Position numbers and translations under genes: made by a program
Assembly (NCBI GenBank): GCA_021848555.1
Contig: JAJZUN010000135.1
Span: forward strand, 1-7,121
Length of the DNA: 7,121 nucleotides
Direction: 5' to 3'
Source: Pseudomonadota bacterium
Lineage (GTDB): Bacteria > Pseudomonadota > Gammaproteobacteria > Burkholderiales > SG8-39
Shown here: positions 6,436 through 7,121 of the stretch, piece by piece
Layout of the letters: the number at the start of each line of letters is the position of its first letter
Numbering within the stretch: position 1 is the first letter of the stretch
Notes under the pieces: generated by a model
Databases searched by the model: none
Told to the model about the DNA's origin: nothing
The model's input: only the letters and a program-made list of their open reading frames with translations

Positions 6436-7121
6436 TCAGGGCGCTGCCGAGGCGATCGCTGCCGCGCCATAGGCGGGGCGCGACTGCTCGATGCGATCCA
6501 GAGGGCTGGTCACGCCGCGGCCGCCCTTGTTCATGACATGGGTATAAATCATGGTCGTCTCCACACTCGCGTGACCCAGCAATTCCTGCACCGTACGGAT
6601 GTCGTGTCCGTGCTGCAGCAGATGGGTGGCGAAGGAATGGCGCAACACGTGCGAAGAAACCGGTTTGATAATGCCGGCCGCCTGCGCCGCGCGCTTGACG
6701 CTGCGATGCAGCGTATCCGCATAGACGTGATGGCGCCGGATGACGCCCGTCTCCGGGTCGACCGAGCGCGTCGCGGATGGAAATACGAACTGCCATCCCC
6801 ATTCGAAGCCTGCGCGTGGATACTTGCGCGAAAGCGCGTGCGGCAGCCACACTTCGCCATAGCCTTCGGCGAGATCGCGCCGGTGCAATCGGCGCACCTT
6901 GCCCAGATGGACGTGCAGCGGCTGCACCATCGCCTGCGGCAGCATCGTGGAGCGATCCTTGCCGCCCTTGCCATCGCGCACCATGATCTGATGGTAGGAG
7001 AAATCGATGTCCTTGACGCGCAGCTTGAGGCATTCGCGCAGGCGCAGACCGGCGCCGTAAAGCAGGCTGGCCATCAGCCATCTGGTTCCTTCCAGCTCGG
7101 CGAGCAAAGCGCGCACCTCGG
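6436..7121 (-). CDS. intI: Integron integrase (IntI-family tyrosine recombinase), C-terminal part, cut by right window edge
   Basis: Integron integrases recombine cassette attC sites with attI. The reading frame enters from the right edge and ends TGA at 6436-6438, giving 227 complete codons. By alignment from memory with IntI1 (337 residues), about 120 N-terminal residues are missing. Counting from the valine at 7116 as residue 1, the catalytic set is complete: R25 in [10 protein letters not shown]53 in GKGGKDR, H156 and R159 in [12 protein letters not shown]182 in ELLGH, and nucleophile Y191 in TTMIYTH. The IntI-specific insertion that separates integron integrases from XerC/D is present at 91-113, with [13 protein letters not shown] then [10 protein letters not shown], followed by [11 protein letters not shown]. 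The C-terminus carries [10 protein letters not shown] and a short alanine-rich tail. The stop lies 82 bp upstream of tldD on the same strand. attI and any cassettes should lie to the right, outside the window. A GTG at 7116 is internal, not a start. Confidence 0.93.
   Translation of the reverse strand, partial: EVRALLAELEGTRWLMASLLYGAGLRLRECLKLRVKDIDFSYHQIMVRDGKGGKDRSTMLPQAMVQPLHVHLGKVRRLHRRDLAEGYGEVWLPHALSRKYPRAGFEWGWQFVFPSATRSVDPETGVIRRHHVYADTLHRSVKRAAQAAGIIKPVSSHVLRHSFATHLLQHGHDIRTVQELLGHASVETTMIYTHVMNKGGRGVTSPLDRIEQSRPAYGAAAIASAAP

Noticed and set aside
6354..6470. N-terminal extension of TldD to the ATG at 6470 or 6386
   Set aside because: The extra residues are Arg/Pro-rich and unlike TldD N-termini. 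The region overlaps the integrase end and the likely tldD promoter.
6436..7121. Annotation of the recombinase as XerC or XerD
   Set aside because: The inserted RKYPRAG...WGWQFVF segment and the [11 protein letters not shown] and [10 protein letters not shown] motifs are characteristic of integron integrases and absent from XerC/D.

Overview
The window looks like chromosomal DNA of a GC-rich betaproteobacterium, probably of the Nitrosomonadales/Rhodocyclales kind. The base composition is visibly GC-rich, with long spurious antisense reading frames. The protein sequences have a betaproteobacterial flavour, and a DUF2889 gene sits directly upstream of sucCD, an arrangement I remember from that class. 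The taxonomic call is an inference, not a measured result. No rRNA, tRNA, CRISPR array or transposase was seen.

Layout. (1) Positions 1-2198, minus strand: a likely operon DUF2889 gene -> sucC -> sucD, with sucD cut by the left edge. It encodes succinyl-CoA synthetase of the TCA cycle plus a conserved protein of unknown function. A perfect 16-bp palindrome containing TTGAC-N4-GTCAA, the form of an FNR/CRP-family operator, overlaps the DUF2889 stop codon and lies just upstream of sucC. (2) Positions 2199-2370: a divergent intergenic region with a -10-like element for glpK and a GC-rich inverted repeat. (3) Positions 2371-4857, plus strand: glpK (glycerol kinase) and then an NAD-dependent sugar epimerase/dehydratase, 78 bp apart. 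glpK carries an 8-G run in its coding sequence and lacks the arginine used for fructose-1,6-bisphosphate inhibition in the E. coli enzyme. (4) Positions 4872-6353, minus strand: tldD, the metalloprotease subunit of the TldD/TldE system, convergent with the epimerase. (5) Positions 6436-7121, minus strand: the C-terminal two thirds of an integron integrase (IntI family), running off the right edge.

Functionally this is mostly housekeeping metabolism: the succinyl-CoA/succinate step, glycerol entry to glycerol 3-phosphate, nucleotide-sugar conversion and peptide processing. The accessory signal is at the right end. The integrase has the IntI-specific insertion and all the tyrosine-recombinase catalytic residues, with the same mutual spacing as IntI1. 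Because attI and cassettes normally lie on the 5' side of intI, any cassette array should begin a few hundred bases beyond position 7121, outside this window. The most notable observations are this integrase, the palindrome in front of sucCD, and the homopolymer tract in glpK.
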